Shown here: positions 33,594 to 41,829 of the stretch, one piece after another | How the letters are laid out: each line of letters begins with the position of its first letter | How positions within the stretch are numbered: the first letter of the stretch is position 1 | Origin: Allobogoriella deserti | GTDB taxonomy: Bacteria > Actinomycetota > Actinomycetes > Actinomycetales > Actinomycetaceae | Length of the DNA: 64,000 bases | Assembly (NCBI RefSeq): GCF_042680605.1 | Contig: NZ_JBHUEE010000010.1 | Coordinates: 62,001-126,000, forward strand | Reading direction: 5' to 3' | Made by a program: the position numbers and the translations under genes | The notes under the pieces: generated by a model | Database searches by the model: none | What the model saw: the letters and a program-made list of their open reading frames with translations, nothing else | What the model was told of the DNA's origin: nothing

Positions 33594-34882
33594 TGCCGGC
33601 GCTGCCCGAAGGAGAGACCCCGCCCGGGGACGGGGCGCTGCCCGTCTCCGCGGCAGAGGGCGCGGCGGAGCGAGCGTTCTCCGTCTACCTGCACGTCCCG
33701 TTCTGTCGCGTGCGGTGCGGCTACTGCGACTTCAACACCTACGTCAGCTCCGAGCTCGGAGGGGGCGCCAGCGCCGAGCACTACGCCGAGACCATCCGCC
33801 GCGAGGTGGATCTCGCCGCGGGCGTGCTCGCCGCTCCGGAGCTGGTTGACGCCGGTATGCCGCGGCGGTCCGTCGCCACCGTCTTCGTCGGCGGCGGGAC
33901 CCCGACGATGCTCCCGCCGGCGGACCTGAGCGCCATGCTCGGCGCGGTCCGCGACACCTGGGGGCTGGCCGACGGGGCCGAGGTGACGACCGAGGCCAAC
34001 CCGGACTCGGTCGATGCGGATGATCTGCAGGCGTTGGCCGCCGCTGGATTCACCCGCGTCTCGTTCGGCATGCAGTCCGCGGTGCCGTCGGTCCTGGCCA
34101 CGTTGGACCGCACACACGACCCGGCAAAGCTCCCGGTGGTGGTGCGAGCCGCCCGCGAGACGGGCCTCGAGGTCTCCGTCGACCTCATCTACGGCACGCC
34201 CGGCGAGTCGGTGGACGACTGGCGCGCCAGCCTCGAGGCGGCAGTGGCCATGGAACCTGACCACATCTCGGCGTACGCATTGGTGGTGGAACCGGGTACG
34301 AAGATGGCGGCCCAGGTCCGCCGCGGTGAGCTGCCGCCACCTGATGACGACGACGCCGCCCGCAAGTACGAACTCGCCGACGAGGTGCTCACCGCCGCCG
34401 GCTACCGGTGGTACGAGGTCTCGAACTTCGCACGCGTCTCGGCCACCGACGCGGGCGCCGACGGCCCGGGCCGTCGGCTGCGTCACGCCTCTCGGCACAA
34501 CCTGGCGTATTGGCGCGGCCAGGACTGGTGGGGCTTCGGTCCGGGTGCGCACAGCCACGTCGGCGGGGTGCGGTGGTGGAACCTCAAGCACCCCCGCGCC
34601 TACGCGCACAAGCTCGACCACGGACTCAGCCCTGCCGCCGGACGCGAGATCCTCGATCAGGACACCCGAGAGCTGGAACGGATCATGCTCGGCGTGCGCA
34701 TCGCCGAGGGACTTGACCTGCGCAGCGACCTGGCGGACAGCGGCTGGGTGCGTCGCGGCCGGGTACTTGAGGAACTCGTGAGCGAAGGGCTCGTCGATGC
34801 CGAGTACGCGCGCGCCGGACGAGTGGTCCTCACGCTCCGGGGACGCCTGCTGGCGGACGCCGTCGTACGCGCCCTGACCTGA
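33593..34882 (+). CDS. hemW: Radical SAM heme chaperone HemW
   Basis: This 429-residue radical SAM protein has its Fe-S motif in YLHVPFCRVRCGYCDFNTY (CxxxCxxC) near residues 40-50. Other stretches are FVGGGTPTMLPP, TTEANPDSVDADDL, RVSFGMQSAVPSVLATLDRTH and the HemW-type C-terminal region with DWWGFGPGAHSHVGGVRWWNLKHP. The CxxxCxxC without the extra Cys of HemN marks it as HemW, which delivers heme, rather than coproporphyrinogen dehydrogenase. The start overlaps the MOSC stop as TGATG. lepA-hemW linkage is conserved in Actinobacteria. Confidence 0.93.
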   Translation: MPALPEGETPPGDGALPVSAAEGAAERAFSVYLHVPFCRVRCGYCDFNTYVSSELGGGASAEHYAETIRREVDLAAGVLAAPELVDAGMPRRSVATVFVGGGTPTMLPPADLSAMLGAVRDTWGLADGAEVTTEANPDSVDADDLQALAAAGFTRVSFGMQSAVPSVLATLDRTHDPAKLPVVVRAARETGLEVSVDLIYGTPGESVDDWRASLEAAVAMEPDHISAYALVVEPGTKMAAQVRRGELPPPDDDDAARKYELADEVLTAAGYRWYEVSNFARVSATDAGADGPGRRLRHASRHNLAYWRGQDWWGFGPGAHSHVGGVRWWNLKHPRAYAHKLDHGLSPAAGREILDQDTRELERIMLGVRIAEGLDLRSDLADSGWVRRGRVLEELVSEGLVDAEYARAGRVVLTLRGRLLADAVVRALT

Positions 34883-34910
34883 CCTCCTGCCGGGGAGTGT
34901 GGGAGCCGGT

Positions 34911-34916
34911 ACCTTG
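34911..34916 (+). promoter_or_regulatory. -10 box for the glycerophosphodiesterase-region-like membrane protein gene
   Basis: TACCTT lies 32 bp upstream of ATG 34949. No clear -35 was seen. Confidence 0.3.
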
Positions 34917-34948
34917 TGGCCGTCGAGCCCGACGAAGGAGCCCATGAG

Positions 34949-35893
34949 ATGACCCAACGGCCGAACGACGACTCGCGTGACCAACCTCCGCGTGAGCCGG
35001 ACGGACCACCGCCCGAGGGCGGTGCCGAGCCGCCGCGGTACGGCCCGAGCGCGAGTTACGGGCAGAGCGGGTACGGCGCGCCCGGGTACGGCCAGGGGCC
35101 GACCGGCACCGGCGACGACCGCGGCGAGTTCGGCGACCCGGATGGATACGCCGGCGCCTCGCGTCCGGGCCGGGACGCGCCCGGGTGGGGCGACACCCGG
35201 CCGTCGGGCACGCCGTCGGTCTCCATCGGTGACGCCTACCGGTTCGCCTGGGACGGATTCAAAGCCAACCCGGCCATCTGGATCGTCGGGATCGTCGTGA
35301 TCGCGGTGGTGGGCTGGATCGGCGACGAGATCGTCGCGAGCGTCCGTGGACCCGCCGAGTCCTCCGTGACGGACACGCTCATCCCGGGGTGGGCCGGCCC
35401 CACCGCGTGGGCGGTGGGCGTGGTGTTCGACATCATCAACTGGGTTCTCGGTGCCGCCCTCGTCTGTGCCGCCCTGCGGACGACCGACGGGTATCACGTC
35501 CGGTTCGGCGACCTTCCGAGGATCCCCAACCTGCTGCACGCCATCCTCGCCGCCGTGATCATGTCGGTCCTGACGAGCATCGGGTTGATCCTGCTCATCA
35601 TCCCCGGCCTTGTGGTCGCCGTGCTCGGGATGTTCTACCTGCACGTCGCCATCGACGAGCGGGCGAACGCGATCGACGCGATCGTCGGCAGTTTTCGCAT
35701 TGTGGTCCGTGGGCCGGGCGCGTCCTTGTTGCTGCTGCTCACCGCCATCGGGATGGCCATCGTGGGTGCGCTGGCCCTGCTCGTCGGCCTCCTGGTCACG
35801 CTCCCGCTGGTGATCCTCGCCTCGGCGTACGTCTACCGCGGACTGACGTCCGGGGTGATCAACCAGCCCGGCAGCGCGGGCGTGCTGCCCTGA
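34949..35893 (+). CDS. Polytopic membrane protein with Gly/Tyr/Pro-rich N-terminus
   Basis: This 314-residue protein has a disordered N-terminal ~90 residues rich in Gly, Pro, Tyr and Asp (YGPSASYGQSGYGAPGYGQG), then about five or six helices. The membrane part has the layout of proteins with a 'glycerophosphoryl diester phosphodiesterase membrane domain', including DAYRFAWDGFKANP at its start and a C-terminal Ala/Val/Leu region. No catalytic motif is visible. ATG 34949 is used because GAAGGAG (34934-34940) is 8 nt upstream; the ATG at 34944 opens only a two-codon frame. The stop lies 6 bp from the convergent DUF3097 gene. Confidence 0.7.
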   Translation: MTQRPNDDSRDQPPREPDGPPPEGGAEPPRYGPSASYGQSGYGAPGYGQGPTGTGDDRGEFGDPDGYAGASRPGRDAPGWGDTRPSGTPSVSIGDAYRFAWDGFKANPAIWIVGIVVIAVVGWIGDEIVASVRGPAESSVTDTLIPGWAGPTAWAVGVVFDIINWVLGAALVCAALRTTDGYHVRFGDLPRIPNLLHAILAAVIMSVLTSIGLILLIIPGLVVAVLGMFYLHVAIDERANAIDAIVGSFRIVVRGPGASLLLLLTAIGMAIVGALALLVGLLVTLPLVILASAYVYRGLTSGVINQPGSAGVLP

Positions 35894-35899
35894 GCCGCG

Positions 35900-36796
35900 T
35901 CAGCGTTCCGGGACGGCCGTGACGAAGTCGATCAGCTCCTCCATCCGGCCCAGGAGCGCCGGGGAGAGGTCCTTGTAACTGCGCACCGTGCCAAGGATCC
36001 GTTTCCAGCCTCGCGCCACGTCCCCCTGGTCGGCGTGCGGCCAGCCGAGGGCGGCGAGCGTGCCGTACTTGATGTCCGTTCCGCGCGGGATGTCCGGCCA
36101 GGCTCGCAGGCCGAGCCGGTCCGGGCGCACCGCCTGCCAGACGTCCACGTAGGGGTGCCCCAGCACCAGCACATCCTCACCACCGGGGCGGCGACGGACA
36201 CGGTCGGCGATGCGTTGCTCCTTCGAGCCGGGCACGAGGTGGTCCACCAGGACTCCGGCCCGGCGGTCCGGCGACGGCGCAAAGTCCTGCAGGACCGCCT
36301 CCAGGTGATCGACGCCGTCGAGCATCTCGACGACCACACCCTCGACCCGGAGGTCATCACCCCAGACCTTCTCCACGAGCTCGGCGTCGTGCCGTCCCTC
36401 GACCCAGATCCGGGAGGCCCGTGCCACGCGTGCCCGCTTCTGCTCGACAGCCACCGAGCCGGACGCGGTCAACCGGCGGCCGCCGGCGGTGCGGGGACCT
36501 GACTCGGGGCGAGGCCGTGCGGGAGCGGTGAGCGTGACCGGCTTGCCGTCGATCCAGAAGCCGGCGCCGAGCGGGAACGATCGCCGCGCGCCATGACGGT
36601 CCTCGAGCACGACGAGCTGCATTCCGCCGGACTTCTCCACCCGCACCACGGCGCCGACCCATCCGGAGGCCACCTCTTCGACGACCAGCCCGGGCTCCGC
36701 GGCCGCCGTCGTGGACCGGGGACGGTGGGCGTACGCCCCGGAGCGGTGCGGATCGGAAGACAGCACGTCGGCGCCGTAGCGATCAGGGGGAGTCAC
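35900..36796 (-). CDS. DUF3097 family protein
   Basis: This 298-residue cytosolic protein belongs to a family almost restricted to Actinobacteria. Visible stretches include DRYGADVLSSDPHRSGAYAH, VEEVASGWVGAVVRVEKSGG, RIWVEGRHDAELVEKVWGDDLR, VLVDHLVPGSKEQRIADRV and HPYVDVWQAVRPDRLGL. The acidic RIWVEGRHDAEL and GVLVDHL segments resemble a Toprim-like fold, so a role with nucleic acid is possible but unproven. GTG 36796 follows a TAGCCT box by 7 nt. Its position beside hrcA is common in the phylum. Confidence 0.85.
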   Translation of the reverse strand: MTPPDRYGADVLSSDPHRSGAYAHRPRSTTAAAEPGLVVEEVASGWVGAVVRVEKSGGMQLVVLEDRHGARRSFPLGAGFWIDGKPVTLTAPARPRPESGPRTAGGRRLTASGSVAVEQKRARVARASRIWVEGRHDAELVEKVWGDDLRVEGVVVEMLDGVDHLEAVLQDFAPSPDRRAGVLVDHLVPGSKEQRIADRVRRRPGGEDVLVLGHPYVDVWQAVRPDRLGLRAWPDIPRGTDIKYGTLAALGWPHADQGDVARGWKRILGTVRSYKDLSPALLGRMEELIDFVTAVPER

Positions 36797-36803
36797 GTCC
36801 CGC

Positions 36804-36809
36804 AGGCTA
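36804..36809 (-). promoter_or_regulatory. Leaderless-type -10 box for the DUF3097 gene
   Basis: TAGCCT on the minus strand followed by 7 nt and GTG 36796. It is immediately next to the first 88-bp repeat unit. Confidence 0.5.
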
Positions 36810-36812
36810 AAC

Positions 36813-37047
36813 GAGGTCGACGAGCGTGCAGCGTAGGCAGGTCGGTGGTGTCGGTTTCAGGTGGGGGAGCGCCAGGGCGAGGAGACCGACCATCGGGCAC
36901 GAGGTCGACGAGCGTGCAGCGTAGGCAGGTCGGTGGTGTCGGTTTCAGGTGGGGGAGCGCCAGGGCGAGGAGACCGACCATCGGGCATGAGGTCGACGAG
37001 CGTGCAGCGTAGGTAGGTCGGTGGTGTCGGTTTCCAGTGGGGGAGCG
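36813..37047. repeat. Tandem repeat, 88-bp unit, about 2.7 copies
   Basis: Copies begin at 36813, 36901 and 36989, each opening GAGGTCGACGAGCGTGCAGC. The first two are nearly identical, and the third is partial with a few changes. Each full unit holds an inverted pair, GGTCGGT and ACCGACC, about 38 bp apart. The 88-bp period is not a multiple of three and no conserved frame runs through it, so it is non-coding. It fills the space between the DUF3097 promoter and the hrcA promoter, and together with that promoter accounts for the 352-bp gene-free stretch. Confidence 0.95.
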
Positions 37048-37080
37048 GAGGGGGCGCGGCACGGCCGGCGGATGGGCGAG

Positions 37081-37086
37081 TAGAAT
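37081..37086 (+). promoter_or_regulatory. hrcA-dnaJ promoter -10 box
   Basis: TAGAAT directly abuts and overlaps by one base the first half of the CIRCE element, so HrcA binding would occlude RNA polymerase. Confidence 0.6.
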
Positions 37087-37112
37087 TAGCACTCTGAGTG
37101 CGTGAGTGCTGA
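37086..37112. promoter_or_regulatory. CIRCE heat-shock operator (HrcA site)
   Basis: TTAGCACTC, a 9-nt spacer and GAGTGCTGA. This matches the CIRCE consensus (TTAGCACTC-N9-GAGTGCTAA) at all but one position. It lies 36 bp upstream of hrcA and overlaps its promoter, the usual autoregulatory layout. Confidence 0.95.
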
Positions 37113-37148
37113 CATGGTGTGCCGGAACCGCAGCCGGGAGGAGGAGCG

Positions 37149-38174
37149 ATGAGCGACGACCGCCGACTCGACGTGCTGCGCGCGATCGTGCAGGACTACG
37201 TCGCCACGCGGGAGCCTGTCGGGTCGAAGATCCTCGTCGAGCGGCACAGCCTCGGCGTGTCGCCGGCGACCATCCGTAACGACATGGCCGTTCTTGAGGA
37301 GAACGGCCTCATCGCGCAACCGCACACGTCGGCCGGCCGGGTCCCCACGGACAAGGGTTACCGCCTGTTCGTTGATCGGATCGACAGTGTCAAGCCGCTC
37401 TCAGCAGCGGAACGTCGCGCCATCCAGGGTCTGCTGGACGAGGCGGTGGACCTCGACGACGTCGTGGAGCGGACCGTCCGCCTGCTGGCGCAGCTCACCC
37501 ACCAGGTCGCTGTCGTCCAGTACCCGTCGCTGAAGCGGTTGAGCCTGCGGCACCTCGAACTGGTGCCGTTGACGCCGCACCGTCTCCTCGTGGTGATCAT
37601 CACGGATACCGGCCGGGTCGAGCAGCGCACGGTGGAGACGGCCCCCGACCGGGAGCTCGACGACCAGGTGCTCGCCGAGCTGCGCGCCCGCCTCAACGTC
37701 ATCAGCGCCGGCCGCCGGCCCGAGGTCATCACGCCGGAATTGGACGCCCTGCCCGAGCAGTTCGCCCCGGAGCAGCGCCCACTTGTCGAGGCCGTGGCCC
37801 GCCAGCTCCAGGACACGCTGCGGATGGACGCCGAGGAGCGGATCGTCATGGCGGGCACGGCGAACCTCGCGCGGGCGGACGTCGACTTCTCCCGGACGAT
37901 CACCCCGGTGCTCGAGGCTCTCGAGGAACAAGTCGTCCTGCTCAAGTTGTTCTCCGAGATGTCGCAGGACGCCCTGGCGGTGCGCATCGGCTCGGAGAAC
38001 GAGGACGAGGCACTGTCTGAGGCGTCCATTGTCACGAGCCTCTACGGTGGGGAGGATCCTTCCGAGGGCGTCGGCCGGCTCGGCGTCCTGGGACCCACCC
38101 GGATGGACTACCCCGGAACCATGGCGGCGGTGCGTGCCGTGGCCCGGTACCTCTCCCGGATCCTGGCCGGATGA
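37149..38174 (+). CDS. hrcA: Heat-inducible transcriptional repressor HrcA
   Basis: This 341-residue repressor of class I heat-shock genes has an N-terminal winged helix with LRAIVQDYVATREPVGSKILVE and SPATIRNDMAVLEENGLIAQPHTSAGRVPTDKGYR. The GAF-like and dimerisation domains follow, with the ending TRMDYPGTMAAVRAVARYLSRIL. ATG 37149 is preceded by GGAGGAG; an earlier in-frame start at 37119 is unsupported. It binds the adjacent CIRCE site and is folded by GroEL, which sets the feedback. It is co-transcribed with dnaJ (62-bp gap). Confidence 0.97.
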   Translation: MSDDRRLDVLRAIVQDYVATREPVGSKILVERHSLGVSPATIRNDMAVLEENGLIAQPHTSAGRVPTDKGYRLFVDRIDSVKPLSAAERRAIQGLLDEAVDLDDVVERTVRLLAQLTHQVAVVQYPSLKRLSLRHLELVPLTPHRLLVVIITDTGRVEQRTVETAPDRELDDQVLAELRARLNVISAGRRPEVITPELDALPEQFAPEQRPLVEAVARQLQDTLRMDAEERIVMAGTANLARADVDFSRTITPVLEALEEQVVLLKLFSEMSQDALAVRIGSENEDEALSEASIVTSLYGGEDPSEGVGRLGVLGPTRMDYPGTMAAVRAVARYLSRILAG

Positions 38175-38236
38175 TCCGGCCGGGATCCCCACGCGCCTGC
38201 ACCACGTGAGCACAGACCCCAGCAGAGAGTGACCCG

Positions 38237-39379
38237 GTGAACGACTACTACGAGATCCTCGGCGTGTCCCGCCAGGCGAGCGCGGAGGAGATCAAGAAGG
38301 CCTACCGCAAGCTCGCACGTACCCACCACCCCGACGTCGCGGGTCCGGAAGCGGCCGAGAAGTTCAAGGAGATCGGGCGGGCCTACGAGGTGCTGTCCAA
38401 CCCGGAGAAGCGCCAGCTCTACGACATGGGCGGCGAGGCTGCGGTCAACGGCCAGGCCGGGGGCGCCGGCGCCGGCGGATTCGGCGGCGGCTTCGGGGGT
38501 TTCAACGACATCTTCGAGACGTTCTTCGGTGCCGGGGCCGGCGGCGCGAGCAGAGGCCCCGTCCCGCGCGCACGCAGGGGGCAGGACGCGCTGCTGCGGC
38601 TGGACATCGACCTGGCGGACGCCGTGTTCGGCTCCACCAAGGAGGTGCAGGTCGACAGCGCCGTGGTCTGCCCCACCTGCCAGGGCACCTGCTGCCGCCC
38701 CGGAACGTCCCCACGCACCTGCGAGGTCTGCCACGGCCGCGGCTCGGTGCAGCGGGTCACCCGGTCCTTCCTCGGGCAGGTCATGGCCACGACGACGTGC
38801 TCGGCGTGCCAGGGGCACGGCACGGTCATCCCGGAGCCGTGCCAGGACTGCGCGGGCGAGGGCCGCGTCCGGACTCGCCAGACCCTGACCATCGAGGTTC
38901 CTGCAGGCGTCGAGACCGGCACCCGGATCCGGATGAGCGGGCAGGGCGAGGTCGGTCCTGGGGGCGGACCTGCAGGCGACCTGTACGTCGAGATCCACGA
39001 GCGCGAGCACCCCGTGTTCGTCCGGCGCGGGGACGACCTGCACTGCACCCTGCCGGTCCCGATGACCGCCGCCGCGCTGGGCACCATGACGACCCTGGAC
39101 ACCCTCGACGGCGAGCAGGAGATCGACATCGCCCCGGGGACGCAACCGGAACAGGTGTACACCCTCCGCGGACTCGGCGTCGGCCATCTGCAGCGCCCTG
39201 GACGCGGCGACCTACACGTCCACGTCGAGGTTCAGGTGCCCACGCGTCTCGACGATCGGCAGCGTGAACTGCTCGGCGAACTGGCCGAACTGCGCGGCGA
39301 GGAGCGGCCCGAGCCGCGGCTGGCCGCGACCGGCTCGGGGATGTTCTCGCGCCTGCGCGAGAAGTTCGCCGGTCACTGA
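38237..39379 (+). CDS. dnaJ: Chaperone protein DnaJ
   Basis: This 380-residue type I J-protein has a J-domain with the HPD motif (THHPDVA), a Gly/Phe-rich region (GGFGGGFGGF), a zinc-binding domain and a C-terminal substrate domain. Zinc repeats read CPTCQGTC, CEVCHGRG, CSACQGHG and CQDCAGEG; the first has Cys-Cys where CxxCxGxG expects Gly. All eight ligand Cys are present. It stimulates DnaK ATPase. GTG 38237 has only a weak ribosome site. Being downstream of hrcA, it falls under HrcA/CIRCE control. This is the second DnaJ type typical of Actinobacteria. Confidence 0.96.
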   Translation: MNDYYEILGVSRQASAEEIKKAYRKLARTHHPDVAGPEAAEKFKEIGRAYEVLSNPEKRQLYDMGGEAAVNGQAGGAGAGGFGGGFGGFNDIFETFFGAGAGGASRGPVPRARRGQDALLRLDIDLADAVFGSTKEVQVDSAVVCPTCQGTCCRPGTSPRTCEVCHGRGSVQRVTRSFLGQVMATTTCSACQGHGTVIPEPCQDCAGEGRVRTRQTLTIEVPAGVETGTRIRMSGQGEVGPGGGPAGDLYVEIHEREHPVFVRRGDDLHCTLPVPMTAAALGTMTTLDTLDGEQEIDIAPGTQPEQVYTLRGLGVGHLQRPGRGDLHVHVEVQVPTRLDDRQRELLGELAELRGEERPEPRLAATGSGMFSRLREKFAGH

Positions 39380-39420
39380 GCGGACCAGGCCCGCACATCC
39401 GGCTGAATCCGGCACATCCG

Positions 39421-40173
39421 ATGACCCGCCCCGTCTTCCTGGCCACCGCCGGTGAGCTCGATCCCGCAGCGCCCGGCGGCACGGTGGTCCTCGGCGGGGA
39501 CGAGGGCCGCCACGCCGCCACCGTTCGCCGCATCCGTACCGGCGAAGAGATCGATCTCGTCGACGGCGCCGGCCTGCGTGTGACCGGCACCGTCGCCGAC
39601 GTGAGCCGTGACCGTCTCACGGTCACGGTGTCCGCGGTCGCGACCGACGAGTCGCCGGCGGTCCGGCTGGTGCTCGTCCAGGCCCTCGCGAAGGGGGGAC
39701 GGGACGAGCAGGCGGTCGAGGCGGCCACTGAACTCGGCGTTGACGCGATCGTCCCGTGGCAGGCCGCCAGGTCGGTCTCGCTCTGGCGCGGCGCGAAGGC
39801 CGAGAAGGGACGCATCCGGTGGCAGGCGATCGCTGCCTCGGCGGCCAAGCAGTCACGGCGCGCCCGCGTGCCGACCGTGCACGAGGCGACCGGGGACCTG
39901 ACCGCTGTCGTCACCGCCATGCTCGCCGGGGGCGGGACGGTGCTCGTCCTGCACGAGGAGGCCGCCGAGTCACTCACGGCGGCCCTGCTGCCGGAGGCGG
40001 GCGAGGTCGCCGTCGTCGTCGGCCCGGAAGGCGGGATCACCGACGTCGAACTCGCCGCGTTGCAGCAGGCGGGTGCCCGGGCGGTGCTCGCCGGACCGCA
40101 CGTGCTGCGCACCTCGACCGCAGGCCCTGCTGCGCTGGCCGTCCTCGCCTCCCGGCTGGGCCGGTGGGACTGA
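39421..40173 (+). CDS. rsmE: 16S rRNA m3U1498 methyltransferase RsmE
   Basis: This 250-residue SPOUT-class methyltransferase has an N-terminal PUA-like domain with RPVFLATAGELDPAAPGG and DEGRHAATVRRIRTGEEI. The C-terminal knotted domain carries VVVGPEGGITDVELAALQQ and GPHVLRTSTAGPAALAVLAS, which bind SAM. It methylates U1498 at the decoding site of 16S rRNA. Its place right after dnaJ is conserved. ATG 39421 begins 42 bp after the dnaJ stop; no strong ribosome site is seen. Confidence 0.95.
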   Translation: MTRPVFLATAGELDPAAPGGTVVLGGDEGRHAATVRRIRTGEEIDLVDGAGLRVTGTVADVSRDRLTVTVSAVATDESPAVRLVLVQALAKGGRDEQAVEAATELGVDAIVPWQAARSVSLWRGAKAEKGRIRWQAIAASAAKQSRRARVPTVHEATGDLTAVVTAMLAGGGTVLVLHEEAAESLTAALLPEAGEVAVVVGPEGGITDVELAALQQAGARAVLAGPHVLRTSTAGPAALAVLASRLGRWD

Positions 40174-40288
40174 TCGGGCGCGGAAAACGGTCCGACCCGA
40201 TCCGGCCCGTGCCGATATCCTGATGACGCGCCGCACACCGCGGCGCAGACCCGAAACAAGGGAGAACAGGGCGCACCCGCCCGCCACC

Positions 40289-41356
40289 ATGTCGCAGCAC
40301 CCCGCATCGGACGCCGACGCCGGCGGACTCCCCGCCGGCCACGTCCTGCGCCAGGTCACCATCCCGGAGAACGTCCCGATGGTCGTCCTCCTCGGCCAGC
40401 GCGACGAGGCGTTGCGCGCCGTCGAACGCGGATTCCCGTCCGTCGATGTGCACGTGCGCGGCAATGTCGTCGCCCTCACCGGCCCGGCCGGGGAGGTGGA
40501 GGTCGCCGAACGGCTTGTCGAGGAGCTCGTCTCGGTGGCGCGCACCGGACAGCCGCTCAGCGCCGACGCCGTCGACCGTGCCGTCTCCATGCTGCGGGAC
40601 GCCGCGCCGGAACGGCCCACGGATGTGTTCACCACCGACATCCTCTCCGCGCGAGGCCGCACCATCCGCCCGAAGACGCTCGGGCAGAAGCGCTACGTCG
40701 ACGCCATCGAGGACTCGACCATCACGTTCGGCATCGGGCCGGCCGGTACGGGCAAGACGTACCTGGCGATGGCCAAGGCGGTCGGCGCCCTGCAGGCGCG
40801 CCAGATCCGCCGGCTCATCCTCACCCGTCCGGCCGTCGAGGCCGGCGAACGCCTGGGCTACTTGCCCGGCACACTGACGGACAAGATCGACCCGTACCTG
40901 CGCCCGCTCTACGACGCGCTCCACGACATGCTGGAGCCGGAGTCGATCCCGAAGCTCATGGCTGCAGGGACCATCGAGGTGGCGCCCCTGGCCTACATGC
41001 GTGGGCGGACACTGAACGACTCCTTCATCATCCTCGACGAGGCCCAGAACACCTCGCCCGAGCAGATGAAGATGTTCCTCACCCGGCTCGGCTTCGACTC
41101 GAAGGTCGTGGTCACCGGGGACGTCACCCAGGTCGACCTGCCTGCCGGCACCCGCTCCGGGCTGCGGGTGGTCCAGGAGATCCTCGAGGGGATCGACGAC
41201 GTGACGTTCTGCCGGCTCACCAGCGCCGACGTCGTCCGGCACCGGCTCGTCGGGGACATCATCGACGCGTATGAGCGGTGGGACGCGACGCAGACGACCA
41301 CGGCGGCCGGCGGGCAGCGCGGCAGGAACCAGCACCGACGCCCGACCCGCAGCTGA
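40289..41356 (+). CDS. PhoH-like ATPase
   Basis: This 355-residue cytosolic ATPase has an N-terminal KH-like region (VTIPENVPMVVLLGQRDEALR), then a PhoH domain with Walker A GPAGTGKTYLA, RLILTRPAVEAGERLGYLPG, Walker B FIILDEAQNTSPEQM and the sensor VVTGDVTQVDLPAGTRSGL. PhoH2 members act in RNA metabolism. The start is uncertain: ATG 40289 is nearest to the conserved region but its purine site lies about 25 nt upstream, and an ATG at 40223 overlaps a TATCCT box. It is followed after 10 bp by ybeY, an order conserved across Actinobacteria. Confidence 0.93.
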   Translation: MSQHPASDADAGGLPAGHVLRQVTIPENVPMVVLLGQRDEALRAVERGFPSVDVHVRGNVVALTGPAGEVEVAERLVEELVSVARTGQPLSADAVDRAVSMLRDAAPERPTDVFTTDILSARGRTIRPKTLGQKRYVDAIEDSTITFGIGPAGTGKTYLAMAKAVGALQARQIRRLILTRPAVEAGERLGYLPGTLTDKIDPYLRPLYDALHDMLEPESIPKLMAAGTIEVAPLAYMRGRTLNDSFIILDEAQNTSPEQMKMFLTRLGFDSKVVVTGDVTQVDLPAGTRSGLRVVQEILEGIDDVTFCRLTSADVVRHRLVGDIIDAYERWDATQTTTAAGGQRGRNQHRRPTRS

Positions 41357-41366
41357 GAGGGCGGAG

Positions 41367-41819
41367 ATGACGACCGAGGTCACCAACGAATCCGGTTACG
41401 CCGTCGACGGTGAAGAGTTCGCGGCGCTCGCCCGTTACGTGCTCGACGAGATGCACGTCCATCCGCAGGCTGAGTTGTCGATCCTCTTCGTCACCAGCGA
41501 CGTCATGGCCGAGCTGCACGAGCGGTGGATGGACGAGCCGGGCCCCACCGACGTGCTCTCCTTCCCGATGGACGAGCTGCGGCCAGGCCGAGCGGGGGAG
41601 GAGCCCGTCGAAGGCACGCTCGGCGACATCGTGCTGTGCCCCGAGGTGGCCGCGGCCCAGGCGAAGAAGGCGGGACACTCGACCGTCGAGGAGCTGCTGC
41701 TGCTGACCACCCACGGCATCCTCCACCTGCTTGGCTACGACCACGCCGAACCAGAGGAGGAGAAGGAGATGTTCGCACTGCAGCGTCAGCTGCTCCTCAC
41801 CTTCCTGGCCGGACGGTGA
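41367..41819 (+). CDS. ybeY: Endoribonuclease YbeY
   Basis: This 150-residue single-strand-specific RNase matures the 16S rRNA 3' end and takes part in ribosome quality control. The zinc-binding motif is THGILHLLGYDHAEPEEEKEM (three His), and LSILFVTSDVMAELHERWM with PTDVLSFPMDE is the substrate cleft. ATG 41367 has GGCGGAG just upstream. It is co-transcribed with phoH, upstream, and with the CBS protein, 10 bp downstream. Confidence 0.96.
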   Translation: MTTEVTNESGYAVDGEEFAALARYVLDEMHVHPQAELSILFVTSDVMAELHERWMDEPGPTDVLSFPMDELRPGRAGEEPVEGTLGDIVLCPEVAAAQAKKAGHSTVEELLLLTTHGILHLLGYDHAEPEEEKEMFALQRQLLLTFLAGR

Positions 41820-41829
41820 CGCGCTCTCG

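Noticed and set aside
34944..34952. Two-codon open frame (ATG AGA TGA) overlapping a start codon
   Set aside because: Minimal frames of this type arise by chance; no evidence of regulation here.
36813..37047. Possible CRISPR array
   Set aside because: Copies are directly adjacent 88-bp units with no unique spacers and no cas genes.
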